Assembly (NCBI GenBank): GCA_010031985.1
Contig: RGYP01000004.1
Location: forward strand, 1-26,072
DNA: 26,072 nucleotides
Source: Gammaproteobacteria bacterium
GTDB taxonomy: Bacteria; Pseudomonadota; Gammaproteobacteria; Steroidobacterales; Steroidobacteraceae
Reading direction: 5' to 3'
Shown: in pieces, positions 1-6,887 of the stretch
Numbering within the stretch: the first letter of the stretch is position 1
Layout of the letters: every line of letters begins with the position of its first letter
Made by a program: the position numbers and the translations under genes
The notes under the pieces: generated by a model
The model's database searches: none
Told to the model about the DNA's origin: nothing
Seen by the model: the letters and a program-made list of their open reading frames with translations, nothing else

Positions 1-424
1 GCGCCGCATGGAACTGCGCGGGCACGCAGCCGGCGTGCGGGTTTACGACGACTTCGCACATCACCCGACGGCGGTCGCCACCACGCTCGAGGGCTTGCGA
101 CGACGGGTCGGCGGCGAGCGCATCGTCGCCGTGCTCGAGCCACGCTCGGCGACCATGAAGCGCGGCGTGCACAAGGACACGCTCGCCGGGTCACTCGCAC
201 TGGCCGATGAAGTCTGGTTTTACGTTCCGCCCGATCTCGGTTGGGATGCCGGGGCGGTGGTGCGTTCGCTCGGCAGCCGCGGTCATCTCGCCACCGACGT
301 CGATGCGCTGGCGCGCGAACTTGCGCAGCGCTTGCGCCCCGGCGATCACGCGCTGATCATGTCGAACGGTGGTTTCGGCGGGCTGCACGGCAAGTTGCTC
401 GCTGCGCTCGAGGCGCGTGCCTGA
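1..424 (+). CDS. mpl: UDP-N-acetylmuramate:murein-tripeptide ligase, C-terminal part (5' end outside window)
   Basis: This is the C-terminal domain of the Mur-ligase-family enzyme that joins recycled L-Ala-gamma-D-Glu-mDAP tripeptide to UDP-MurNAc in the cytoplasm, a step of peptidoglycan recycling. The frame is open to the left edge and reads Arg-Arg before the first visible Met, as in the usual KRR-x-ELRG stretch, so the gene began upstream. Family marks seen are DDFAHHPTA, LEPRSATMK and GGFGGLHGKLL near the end. About 140 of the usual roughly 450 residues are present. The stop codon at 422-424 lies inside a 13-bp tandem repeat. The next gene is a ubiX homologue, an adjacency also known from Pseudomonas, which supports the call. 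MurC shares the fold, but the C-terminal motifs fit Mpl better. Confidence 0.93.
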   Translation, partial: RRMELRGHAAGVRVYDDFAHHPTAVATTLEGLRRRVGGERIVAVLEPRSATMKRGVHKDTLAGSLALADEVWFYVPPDLGWDAGAVVRSLGSRGHLATDVDALARELAQRLRPGDHALIMSNGGFGGLHGKLLAALEARA

Positions 425-454
425 AATCATTGGCTGAAATCATTGGCTGAAATC
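422..454 (+). repeat. 13-bp tandem repeat spanning the mpl stop codon
   Basis: The unit TGAAATCATTGGC occurs at 422-434 and again at 435-447, followed by a partial third copy (TGAAATC) at 448-454. The first TGA is the mpl stop, so the repeat adds further TGA triplets and fills nearly all the space before the next ribosome binding site. It looks like a replication-slippage product. No function is evident. Confidence 0.9.
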
Positions 455-470
455 TTCGAGGAGCACGCAC

Positions 471-803
471 ATGGCTCGCAAGGATGAACGCATCGTCACG
501 GTGGGCATGACCGGCGCCTCCGGGGCCCAGTACGGATTGCGGCTCGTCGAGTGCCTCATCAAGGCGGACTACGGTGTCTACCTCATGTTCACCAAGGCGG
601 CGCAGATCGTGGTGGGTTCCGAGACCGACTGCAAATTGCCGGGTCGTACTGCCGAGCAGACGCGATTCGACGTCACCATCCTGCCGGCCAATCCGGGCTT
701 CTACAATCGACCGGCTCGGGTCGAAGAATTGGTCGATTTCATCGTGGCGCGCGTGCTCGACCAGTTCGACATCGAACACGACCTGATGAAACGCTGGGGC
801 TGA
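471..803 (+). CDS. ubiX: UbiX-like flavin prenyltransferase with a large in-frame internal deletion
   Basis: UbiX makes prenylated FMN, the cofactor of UbiD decarboxylases in ubiquinone synthesis. Residues 8-58 match the UbiX N-terminus (MTGASGAQYGLRL with Ser17, then SKAAQ-like TKAAQIV and the ETD motif with Glu51). Residues 70-110 match its C-terminus (ILPANPGFYNRP with Tyr78, VARVLDQ with Arg94, final RWG with Trp109). The homologues' middle part is absent: the PCS-x-GTLS stretch, LKERR and VPRE-x-P, which carry the Lys and Arg of the active site (K129 and R139 in P. aeruginosa numbering). By spacing about 90 residues are gone; the protein has 110 against the usual 190-210. The junction lies near residues 66-70 (nt 666-680). 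A strong GAGGAG at 458-463 sits 7 nt before ATG, so translation is likely, but prenyltransferase activity is not expected. It may be a decaying gene, a new small protein or an assembly fault. Confidence 0.85.
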   Translation: MARKDERIVTVGMTGASGAQYGLRLVECLIKADYGVYLMFTKAAQIVVGSETDCKLPGRTAEQTRFDVTILPANPGFYNRPARVEELVDFIVARVLDQFDIEHDLMKRWG

Positions 804-812
804 GTACGCGCC

Positions 813-1424
813 ATGATCGACAGCACCGAGCTGCCGCTGTTTCCGCTGAACACCGTGCTATTTCCGCAGGGACCGCTGCCGCTGCGCATCTTCGAGACAC
901 GCTACGTCGACATGGTCAAGCGCTGCATGCGCGAGAGCAGTTGTTTCGGCGTGGTGCTGGTGCAGGGCGGCTCCGAGGTGGGACAAGTTCCGGGGTTCGC
1001 CGATCTCGGCACCACCGCACGCATCGTCGATTTCAATCTTTTGCCGGATGGGCTGCTCGGCATCACCTGTCGCGGCGAGCGGCGCTTTCGCGTGCTGCGG
1101 CGCTGGCGTGCGGCCGATGGTTTGAACGTGGGCGCCGTCGAGTGGGTGGATCAGTCGACGCCCGTGGCGGTCGGCGTGCCGCCGGAATATCGGCATTTGG
1201 CCGATTTGCTGCGGCGCGTGTTGCCCGAGCTCGGTGACGTGTATGCCGGTCTCGAGCCGCGCTACGACGATGCCGATTGGGTGGGCTCACGCCTGATCGA
1301 GATCTTGCCGCTGGCGCTCGGCGACAAGCAGTCCTGCCTTGAACTCGACGATCCGCTCGAGCGTCTTGCGCTGATCGCCCCGCTCATTCGTCGCGCCGAC
1401 GATTCGGATACCCCAGCCGGCTGA
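813..1424 (+). CDS. LON N-terminal-domain (substrate-binding domain) protein
   Basis: A 203-residue protein made almost wholly of the LON N-terminal domain (PF02190). It opens with ELPLFPLNTVLFPQGPLPL and RIFETRYVDM, the typical start of this family, followed by a beta-rich section with FGVVLVQGG and GLLGITCRGERRF. It has no AAA+ ATPase and no Ser-Lys protease domain, so it is not Lon protease itself. The exact job of such stand-alone domains is unknown; binding of unfolded protein is inferred from Lon. It starts 9 nt after the ubiX-like gene and is probably cotranscribed with it and mpl. It is convergent with the CPBP gene, the two stops being 13 nt apart with no clear hairpin between them. 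Confidence 0.88.
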   Translation: MIDSTELPLFPLNTVLFPQGPLPLRIFETRYVDMVKRCMRESSCFGVVLVQGGSEVGQVPGFADLGTTARIVDFNLLPDGLLGITCRGERRFRVLRRWRAADGLNVGAVEWVDQSTPVAVGVPPEYRHLADLLRRVLPELGDVYAGLEPRYDDADWVGSRLIEILPLALGDKQSCLELDDPLERLALIAPLIRRADDSDTPAG

Positions 1425-1437
1425 CTGCGCGTCGGGC

Positions 1438-2319
1438 TCAGCGCTCCGGAGTCCGGCGCGAATAGCCTGCGTAAAGCACGATGCCGATGAGCGCGGTCGC
1501 CGCCAACACCAGCCAGCCGACCACGCCATCGAACTGCGACAGCAGAAAACGCCAGCGATTGTTCTCATCGGGCTGCGACGTTTCGCGCAGCACGCTGATG
1601 ATCCACACCCAGCCGGCATGCAGGCCGATGCAGGCAGCGATGTTGCCCGTCAAGGCGCGCACCATGCCGAGCAGCACGCCGACGGCGAAGAGCGCAAGCC
1701 AGGCATCGATGATGTCCAACGGCGTCGCAAAGTCGGCGAGCGTGCCGAGCACGTGCCTCAGGCCGCTGTCGGGACCGAGCTCCTCGATCGGAATGCGGTA
1801 GCGGCCGACGAAGTGCAGAGATGCGTACAGCGTGGCGGTCAAAAAAATCGCGACTTTCGCTCCCGATTCGCGGGCGATACCGCTGTGCATGGCACCGCGC
1901 AGGAACGTTTCTTCGATGAGCGCGACCGCAAGACCGGTCGCGAGCCCGCCCGTGACGAGGCCAAAAATGGTCGCGGCATCGAGCACCACGCCGGCGCGCA
2001 GCACGCGCAGGTCTAGCCCCAGCATCACGAGCGCGACCGGCAGCATGGTGCCGACGCCGATGATGAGCCCGAGTGCCGTTTCACGCAGGAATTGCGGTCG
2101 CGGCAGTCCGTAACCGAGGCTTTGTCGATCGGCGAGCGCTAGCCGGCGTGCGACCAGCACGAAGGCGATCAACAACGTCAGCATGCCGAGGCGATTGGCA
2201 ACGCGATGGAATTTGAGATCGAAGGTCGGCGTCAGCAGGTCGTAGAGCGGCCAGGCAAGCACTGCCATCACGCCGAAGCCGATCGCGAACAGGCCCATGA
2301 ACCAAAGAAATGTACGCAT
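1438..2319 (-). CDS. CPBP-family intramembrane metalloprotease
   Basis: A 293-residue integral membrane protein of the CPBP (CAAX protease/bacteriocin-processing, Abi) family. Long hydrophobic stretches lie at about residues 5-27, 45-60, 80-103, 115-135, 155-170, 203-222, 226-245 and 266-286. The zinc-site motif is visible as EETFLR (136-141), followed by His169 and His234 (GLHAGWVW), matching the family's EExxxR...H...H pattern. Substrates of bacterial members are mostly unknown. The frame stays open upstream to 2475, but that extension is Arg/Ala/Pro-rich and overlaps traB; the ATG at 2319 directly precedes the first membrane helix, so I chose it. It lies 14 nt behind the TraB/GumN gene and is probably the last gene of that run. 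Confidence 0.88.
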   Translation of the reverse strand: MRTFLWFMGLFAIGFGVMAVLAWPLYDLLTPTFDLKFHRVANRLGMLTLLIAFVLVARRLALADRQSLGYGLPRPQFLRETALGLIIGVGTMLPVALVMLGLDLRVLRAGVVLDAATIFGLVTGGLATGLAVALIEETFLRGAMHSGIARESGAKVAIFLTATLYASLHFVGRYRIPIEELGPDSGLRHVLGTLADFATPLDIIDAWLALFAVGVLLGMVRALTGNIAACIGLHAGWVWIISVLRETSQPDENNRWRFLLSQFDGVVGWLVLAATALIGIVLYAGYSRRTPER

Positions 2320-2333
2320 GGAGAGTGGCTGCG

Positions 2334-3245
2334 TCAGGGTCGGTAGGGGCGAGGCTGCAGGCCTTCGCGCTCGAGCAGGGCGATCAGACCGCGCTCGCCC
2401 ACCAGATGCAGCGCGCCGACCACCACCAGAGTGTCTTCGCCGCGCTCGAGCAGGGCTTGCAGCTGCGGAACCCAATTGCGATTGCGTCGATCGACGAGAT
2501 CGTCGTAGAGCTTCGGCGTCTCGCGATAACCCTCGAGCAGGAACTCATCGAGTCGCCGCACGTCGCCGCTGCGCCAGGCGGCATAGAGCTCATCGACCAT
2601 CGACGGCATGTCATCGAGTTCGGCCAAGGTCAGGTCGAGCAGTTGCAGCTGTTCGTCGAGCGGCAGCGAATCGAGGAGGCTCAACTGGAACTCGGCCGTC
2701 TCCAGGCCGCCGATGTCTTTTTTGTCGCGCGCGGCTCGTTGCTGCAGTTGTTTCTCGACGCCGAGCTCAGGGTCGAAACCCAAACGCGCGTACTCGATCG
2801 TGGTCAGCAGGATGGTCACGCCCCAGGGCTCGAGACTCGCGGCGAAGGGCTCCGGCACCTGCGCCTTGGCGAGCAGGGTACGCACGATCTGCCACCGTTC
2901 GGGGCCGGTGACGAGAGGCAGTGAGCGGCCATCGGCAAAGCTCGCGGTGCGCAGCATCAGCGCCGCCATCTGCTGCTCATCGACGGCATCGGCATCGATC
3001 TCCATGACCAAAGATTCTGCCTCGCGATAGGCAGCCTCGATGGCGGGCGGCAGTGCGGGACGATCGCGACGCAGTAGGTGCATCGAGCCCGCGATGTAGA
3101 CGCGGCCTTTGGGCCCGTCGATCTGCCACACGAGACCTGCGGGTGCGGCCTCGGCCGTGCTCGTGGGGGCAGGTGCCGCGATCGACGTCAGGCCGAGCAG
3201 GCAGCCGAGCGCGATCAACGTGGCCGCAGCGTACCTGCGGATCAT
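2334..3245 (-). CDS. TraB/GumN family protein, exported
   Basis: A 303-residue member of the TraB/GumN family (PF01963). The N-terminus has two Arg, a hydrophobic stretch at about residues 5-24 and a small-residue region ending in AEA-A, a plausible Sec signal peptide, so it probably acts in the periplasm. The family's two GxxH motifs are present: GSMHLL (53-58) near the start and GALHL followed by GERGL near the end. These resemble a metal-dependent hydrolase related to TIKI proteins, but bacterial function is not established. The ATG at 3243-3245 overlaps the stop of the cpdA-like gene as ATGA, pointing to translational coupling. A GTG nine bases upstream (3254) is an alternative start. Confidence 0.85.
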   Translation of the reverse strand: MIRRYAAATLIALGCLLGLTSIAAPAPTSTAEAAPAGLVWQIDGPKGRVYIAGSMHLLRRDRPALPPAIEAAYREAESLVMEIDADAVDEQQMAALMLRTASFADGRSLPLVTGPERWQIVRTLLAKAQVPEPFAASLEPWGVTILLTTIEYARLGFDPELGVEKQLQQRAARDKKDIGGLETAEFQLSLLDSLPLDEQLQLLDLTLAELDDMPSMVDELYAAWRSGDVRRLDEFLLEGYRETPKLYDDLVDRRNRNWVPQLQALLERGEDTLVVVGALHLVGERGLIALLEREGLQPRPYRP

Positions 3246-3997
3246 CCCAACCACCGCACCTGCGAGTCGATGCGGCCGTCGGCCTGCAGTTGCAGCGTCC
3301 GAAAGCCAGGCGGCAGCGTATCGAGCACGAAGTCGTCCGATTTCGGCAAGAACTGCACGCAGGTCGACGGTGTCGACATCAGGCGCAATTCGCCGTGTGC
3401 GTTACGGCGCAGCGAATCGTGGCTTTGGTGCACGTGCCCCCAAAGAATTCCGCGTACCTGCGAATGTCGATCGATGATGTCGAGAAACTCCTTGGCGTTG
3501 ACCAAACCGACGGTATCGAGCCAACGGCTGCCGGACTCGATCGGATGATGGTGCAGCACGACGAGCACGTGAAGATCGCCGGCGCTTTCGAGAGCGATCT
3601 CGAGGCGCGCGAGTTCGCTCGGCCGCAGCAGCCCCTCGGCGCCGCCCGGCACATGCGAGTCGAGCATCACGAGGCGCCAGCCCCGAAAATCGTGGTGGCC
3701 GCAGTGACGGAAAGGTTCGCCCGCGAGCGCCTCGCGAAGCAGGTCGGGATCGTCGTGGTTGCCCGGGATGCAAAGCACCGGTTTGCCGAGCGCCGAGAGT
3801 TCGCGCTGCGCCCAGTCGTAGCCCTCGGGATCGTCGTGGACGACGTCGCCGGTGAGTAGCACCACGTCGTGGGAGTCTTTGCTCGCGAGGCGCAGCACCG
3901 CTTGCAAGGCGTCGAGCGTGACGACGCCGCGCTGTCGACCCGCGGCGTCGCCGACGAGGTGGGTATCGGTGACCTGTAAAAGATTCAGGGCGGCCAT
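3242..3997 (-). CDS. cpdA: CpdA-like metallophosphoesterase (3',5'-cyclic nucleotide phosphodiesterase family)
   Basis: A 251-residue calcineurin-like phosphoesterase of the CpdA/Icc type, whose characterised members hydrolyse cAMP to AMP. The metal ligands are all visible: D-T-H (Asp11, His13), LTGDVVHD (Asp51), GNHDD (80-84), the HHHP cluster (about 147-150) and GHVHQS near residue 190. There is no signal peptide, so it is cytoplasmic. The ATG at 3995-3997 gives a family-typical N-terminus (LLQVTDTHL). It lies 78 nt downstream of ahcY on the same strand, with no clear terminator between them, and its stop overlaps the start of the TraB/GumN gene. Substrate cannot be read from sequence; cAMP is inferred from the family. 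Confidence 0.85.
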   Translation of the reverse strand: MAALNLLQVTDTHLVGDAAGRQRGVVTLDALQAVLRLASKDSHDVVLLTGDVVHDDPEGYDWAQRELSALGKPVLCIPGNHDDPDLLREALAGEPFRHCGHHDFRGWRLVMLDSHVPGGAEGLLRPSELARLEIALESAGDLHVLVVLHHHPIESGSRWLDTVGLVNAKEFLDIIDRHSQVRGILWGHVHQSHDSLRRNAHGELRLMSTPSTCVQFLPKSDDFVLDTLPPGFRTLQLQADGRIDSQVRWLG

Positions 3998-4075
3998 GAC
4001 GCTGATGCTAGCGCCATGACCGCCCTGTTGTCAGAGGAAAAAACCGCTCTCGGCCGAATCGCTGTGGGCCGAATC

Positions 4076-5491
4076 TTAGTAGCGGTAGGTTTCCGGCTTG
4101 TACGGACCCTGCTTGGCCACGCCGATGTAGCTTGCCTGCTGATCCGACAGCTCCGTGAGCTGCGCGCCGAGTTTCTTCAGCTGCAGCCGTGCGACTTTCT
4201 CGTCGAGGTGCTTGGGCAGCACGTAGACGCCGACCGGGTACTTGTCGTGGTTCGCCCAGAGTTCGATCTGCGCGATCGTCTGGTTGGCGAACGACGAGGA
4301 CATCACGTAGGAGGGGTGACCGGTGCCACAACCGAGGTTCACGAGCCGGCCTTCGGCGAGCAGCGTGATGCGCTTGCCGTCCGGGAAGATCACGTGGTCG
4401 ACCTGCGGCTTGATGTTCTCCCACTGGTACTGCTTGAGCGAGGCGCAGTCGATTTCGTTGTCGAAGTGCCCGATGTTGCAGACGATCGCCTGATCCTTCA
4501 TGGCGCGCATGTGATCGTGGGTGATGACGTGGAAGTTGCCGGTCGCCGTGACGAAGATGTCGGCTTTGTCGGCGGCGTATTCCATGGTGACCACGCGATA
4601 GCCTTCCATCGCGGCTTGCAGCGCGCAGATCGGGTCCACTTCGGTGACCCACACCTGCGCCGAGAGCGCGCGCAGCGCCTGTGCCGAACCCTTGCCCACG
4701 TCGCCATAGCCGCAGACCACGGCGACCTTGCCGGCGATCATGACGTCGGTGGCGCGCTTGATGGCATCGACCAGCGACTCGCGGCAACCGTAGAGGTTGT
4801 CGAATTTCGATTTGGTGACGGCGTCGTTGACGTTGATCGCCGGGAAGGCGAGGTTGCCGTCCTTGGCCATCTGGTAGAGACGCTTGACGCCAGTGGTGGT
4901 TTCTTCGGTGACACCGCGGATTTTGGCGAGGCGGGTGGAGTACCACTTCGGATCACGCTTCAGCATTTCTTTGATGGAGGCAAACAGCACCTCTTCCTCT
5001 TCGCTGCCCGGATTGGTGAGCACCGAGAGATCGGTCTCTGCCTTGGTGCCAAGGTGCAGCAACAGCGTGGCGTCACCGCCATCGTCGAGGATCATGTTCG
5101 AGTGGCCACCGTCGGCCCACTCGAAGATGCGGTGCGTGAAGTCCCAGTATTCTTTGAGCGACTCGCCCTTGTAGGCGAACACCGGCGTGCCGTTGACGGC
5201 GATCGCCGCAGCCGCGTGATCCTGGGTGGAGAAGATATTGCACGAGGCCCAACGCACCTGCGCTCCGAGCGCCTGCAACGTCTCGATGAGCACGGCGGTC
5301 TGGATGGTCATGTGCAGCGAGCCGGTGATGCGCGCGCCGCGCAGCGGCTGGGTGGGTGCGAATTCTTCGCGGATGGCCATCAGGCCGGGCATTTCGGTTT
5401 CGGCGATACGAATTTCCTTGCGTCCCCAATCGGCGAGCGAAAGGTCGGCCACGTGGAAATCGCCCTTGGCGGGCTTGACGACAGCGTTCAT
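4076..5491 (-). CDS. ahcY: Adenosylhomocysteinase (SAH hydrolase)
   Basis: Splits S-adenosylhomocysteine into adenosine and homocysteine, removing the product that inhibits methyltransferases. The 471-residue protein has the proteobacterial length. Visible marks are GSLHMTIQTAVLIETL (57-72), the substrate-site CNIFSTQDHAAAA (84-96), the insert around EEEEVLF (164-170), the NAD-binding GYGDVGKG (261-268), CNIGHFDNEID and the C-terminal KPETYRY that completes the partner subunit's NAD site. GGAG at 5498-5501 lies 6 nt before ATG. An SAH riboswitch and a small hairpin precede it, and metK ends just upstream of these. I expect it to be switched on when SAH builds up. Confidence 0.98.
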   Translation of the reverse strand: MNAVVKPAKGDFHVADLSLADWGRKEIRIAETEMPGLMAIREEFAPTQPLRGARITGSLHMTIQTAVLIETLQALGAQVRWASCNIFSTQDHAAAAIAVNGTPVFAYKGESLKEYWDFTHRIFEWADGGHSNMILDDGGDATLLLHLGTKAETDLSVLTNPGSEEEEVLFASIKEMLKRDPKWYSTRLAKIRGVTEETTTGVKRLYQMAKDGNLAFPAINVNDAVTKSKFDNLYGCRESLVDAIKRATDVMIAGKVAVVCGYGDVGKGSAQALRALSAQVWVTEVDPICALQAAMEGYRVVTMEYAADKADIFVTATGNFHVITHDHMRAMKDQAIVCNIGHFDNEIDCASLKQYQWENIKPQVDHVIFPDGKRITLLAEGRLVNLGCGTGHPSYVMSSSFANQTIAQIELWANHDKYPVGVYVLPKHLDEKVARLQLKKLGAQLTELSDQQASYIGVAKQGPYKPETYRY

Positions 5492-5504
5492 TGCAAACTC
5501 CGTT

Positions 5505-5522
5505 AATCTTTGGTTGAAGATT
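5505..5522 (-). promoter_or_regulatory. Small hairpin between the SAH riboswitch and the ahcY ribosome binding site
   Basis: On the minus strand AATCTT (5522-5517) and AAGATT (5510-5505) form a perfect 6-bp stem around the loop CAACCA. It ends 3 nt before the GGAG of ahcY and begins 2 nt after the 3' end of the riboswitch core. The position suits a part of the expression platform, although no alternative pairing with the Shine-Dalgarno sequence is obvious. Confidence 0.5.
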
Positions 5523-5524
5523 GA

Positions 5525-5600
5525 CGGGCGCCGTTGACGTTGTCGGACCTTCCCGCGAGCCTGGCACCGGCCAACCCGGTGCTGCAGCGCCCCTCGCGGA
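5525..5600 (-). ncRNA. SAH riboswitch (S-adenosylhomocysteine-sensing RNA)
   Basis: The minus-strand RNA fits the SAH riboswitch pattern. P1 is CCGCGAG (5599-5593) with CTCGCGG (5559-5553). The conserved core GGGCGCTGCAGC follows at 5592-5581. P2 is GCACCGG (5582-5576) with CCGGTGC (5570-5564), looped by GTTGG. The CCAGGCTCG element comes next. The pseudoknot GGGCGC (5592-5587) pairs with GCGCCC (5531-5526) inside CAACGGCGCCC. All helices are perfect. Known members turn on SAH-recycling genes when SAH binds. Here it begins 12 nt after the metK stop and ends 33 nt before ahcY, so it is intercistronic. Confidence 0.92.
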
Positions 5601-5612
5601 ACGGGGTGCGCA

Positions 5613-6800
5613 TTATGCCTTCTTTCGACGCCCCTTGCCGCGCAACCCGGCGTCGGCCGCGAGCGCAGCGGCTTTGTCGGTGCGCTCCCAGCTGAAGTCG
5701 TTGTCCTTGCGGCCGAAGTGCCCGTAGGCGGCCGTCTTCTGATAGATCGGTCGGGCGAGGTCGAGCATTTCGCGCAGGCCGTAGGGCGTGAGGTCGAAAT
5801 GGCGATCGACCAGCCTCGTGAGCTGTTCGCGCGAGACCTTGCCGGTGCCGAAGGTTTCGACCATCACGGAGGTGGGTTTGGCGACGCCGATGGCGTACGA
5901 GACCTGCACTTCGCAGCGGTCGGCCAGGCCGGCGGCCACGATGTTCTTGGCCACGTAGCGCGCCGCGTAGGCGGCCGAGCGATCGACCTTCGAGGGGTCT
6001 TTGCCCGAGAAGGCGCCGCCGCCGTGACGCGCGAAGCCGCCGTAGGTGTCGACGATGATCTTGCGGCCGGTCAGGCCGCAGTCACCCACCGGCCCGCCGA
6101 TGACGAAGCGACCGGTCGGATTGATGTGGAACTTGGTGCCCTTGTGCAGCCACTTCTTCGGCAGCACCGGCTTGATGATTTCCTCGAGGACGGCCTCGCG
6201 CAACTTTTTGGTCGAGACGTCGTCGCTGTGCTGGGTCGAGAGCACGACCGCGTCGATGGCGACCGGACGGTCGTTTTCGTAGCGCAGCGTGACCTGGCTC
6301 TTGGCGTCCGGGCGCAGCCAAGGCAATTTGCCTTGCTTGCGCACCTTGGCCTGCCGTTCGACGAGGCGATGCGAGAGCGTGATCGCCGCCGGCATCAGCA
6401 CGTCGGTTTCGTTGGTGGCGAAACCGAACATCAGGCCCTGGTCGCCCGCGCCCTGTTCGCGCGGGTCCTTGCGATCGACGCCTTGGGCGATGTCGGCCGA
6501 CTGCTTGCCGATGACGTTGAGCACGCCGCAGGAGGCACCGTCGAAGCCCATCTCGGAAGAGTTGTAGCCGATGCCGAGCACGGTCTTGCGGACGATGGCC
6601 TCGATATCGACCCAGGCATTGGTGGTGACTTCGCCAGCCACGATCGCGACGCCGGTCTTCACCAGGGTTTCGACGGCCACCCGACAGCGCTTGTCCTCGG
6701 CGAGGATGGCGTCGAGGATGGCGTCGGAGATCTGGTCGGCGACTTTGTCCGGGTGACCTTCGGAGACCGACTCGGAGGTGAAGAGGTAGTTGTTGGCCAT
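5613..6800 (-). CDS. metK: S-adenosylmethionine synthetase
   Basis: Makes SAM from methionine and ATP in the cytoplasm. The 395-residue protein is of normal length and carries the family signatures: FTSESVSEGHPDK with the catalytic His near the N-terminus, GAGDQGLMFGFA, the glycine-rich loop of DTYGGFARHGGGAFSG, then KDPSKVDRSAAY. The C-terminus is Lys/Arg-rich (RGKGRRKKA). The ATG at 6800 gives the standard start MANNYLFTSES. It is the first gene of a minus-strand run, followed by an SAH riboswitch and ahcY, so the two core SAM-cycle enzymes are neighbours. A consensus -10 box lies about 50 nt upstream, leaving a leader too short for a SAM riboswitch. Confidence 0.98.
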   Translation of the reverse strand: MANNYLFTSESVSEGHPDKVADQISDAILDAILAEDKRCRVAVETLVKTGVAIVAGEVTTNAWVDIEAIVRKTVLGIGYNSSEMGFDGASCGVLNVIGKQSADIAQGVDRKDPREQGAGDQGLMFGFATNETDVLMPAAITLSHRLVERQAKVRKQGKLPWLRPDAKSQVTLRYENDRPVAIDAVVLSTQHSDDVSTKKLREAVLEEIIKPVLPKKWLHKGTKFHINPTGRFVIGGPVGDCGLTGRKIIVDTYGGFARHGGGAFSGKDPSKVDRSAAYAARYVAKNIVAAGLADRCEVQVSYAIGVAKPTSVMVETFGTGKVSREQLTRLVDRHFDLTPYGLREMLDLARPIYQKTAAYGHFGRKDNDFSWERTDKAAALAADAGLRGKGRRKKA

Positions 6801-6852
6801 GGGTGATCTCGAAAAAAATTAATGGGCGAAGCGCAAGCGAAAAACGGCGCGG

Positions 6853-6881
6853 ATTATAGCGATTAATCGCCGCGCTGCAGC
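6853..6881 (-). promoter_or_regulatory. Candidate metK promoter with a palindrome next to the -10 box
   Basis: On the minus strand a perfect TATAAT lies at 6858-6853, giving an expected start near 6846 and a leader of about 46 nt. Directly upstream, between the -10 and the place for a -35, is the perfect 12-bp palindrome GCGATTAATCGC (6859-6870), where a repressor could act. The -35 region (about 6875-6881) is poor, which could mean a need for an activator. The -10 is the firm part. Confidence 0.55.
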
Positions 6882-6887
6882 GTCGAT

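Noticed and set aside
2320..2475. A 52-residue N-terminal extension of the CPBP protease
   Set aside because: It overlaps the end of the TraB/GumN gene and is Arg/Ala/Pro-rich; the membrane protein begins naturally at ATG 2319.
4052..4076. Repeated GGCCGAATC just downstream of ahcY
   Set aside because: A direct rather than inverted repeat of 9 bases, so not a terminator; too short to claim as a functional element.
4016..5506. A 496-codon open frame on the plus strand opposite ahcY
   Set aside because: It mirrors ahcY codon by codon, is rich in Asp, Val, Arg and His in a pattern typical of antisense frames in GC-rich DNA, and shows no family motif. It also crosses the conserved ahcY leader.
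5718..6806. A 362-codon open frame on the plus strand opposite metK
   Set aside because: Antisense shadow of metK; the real gene has every family signature and a plausible promoter.
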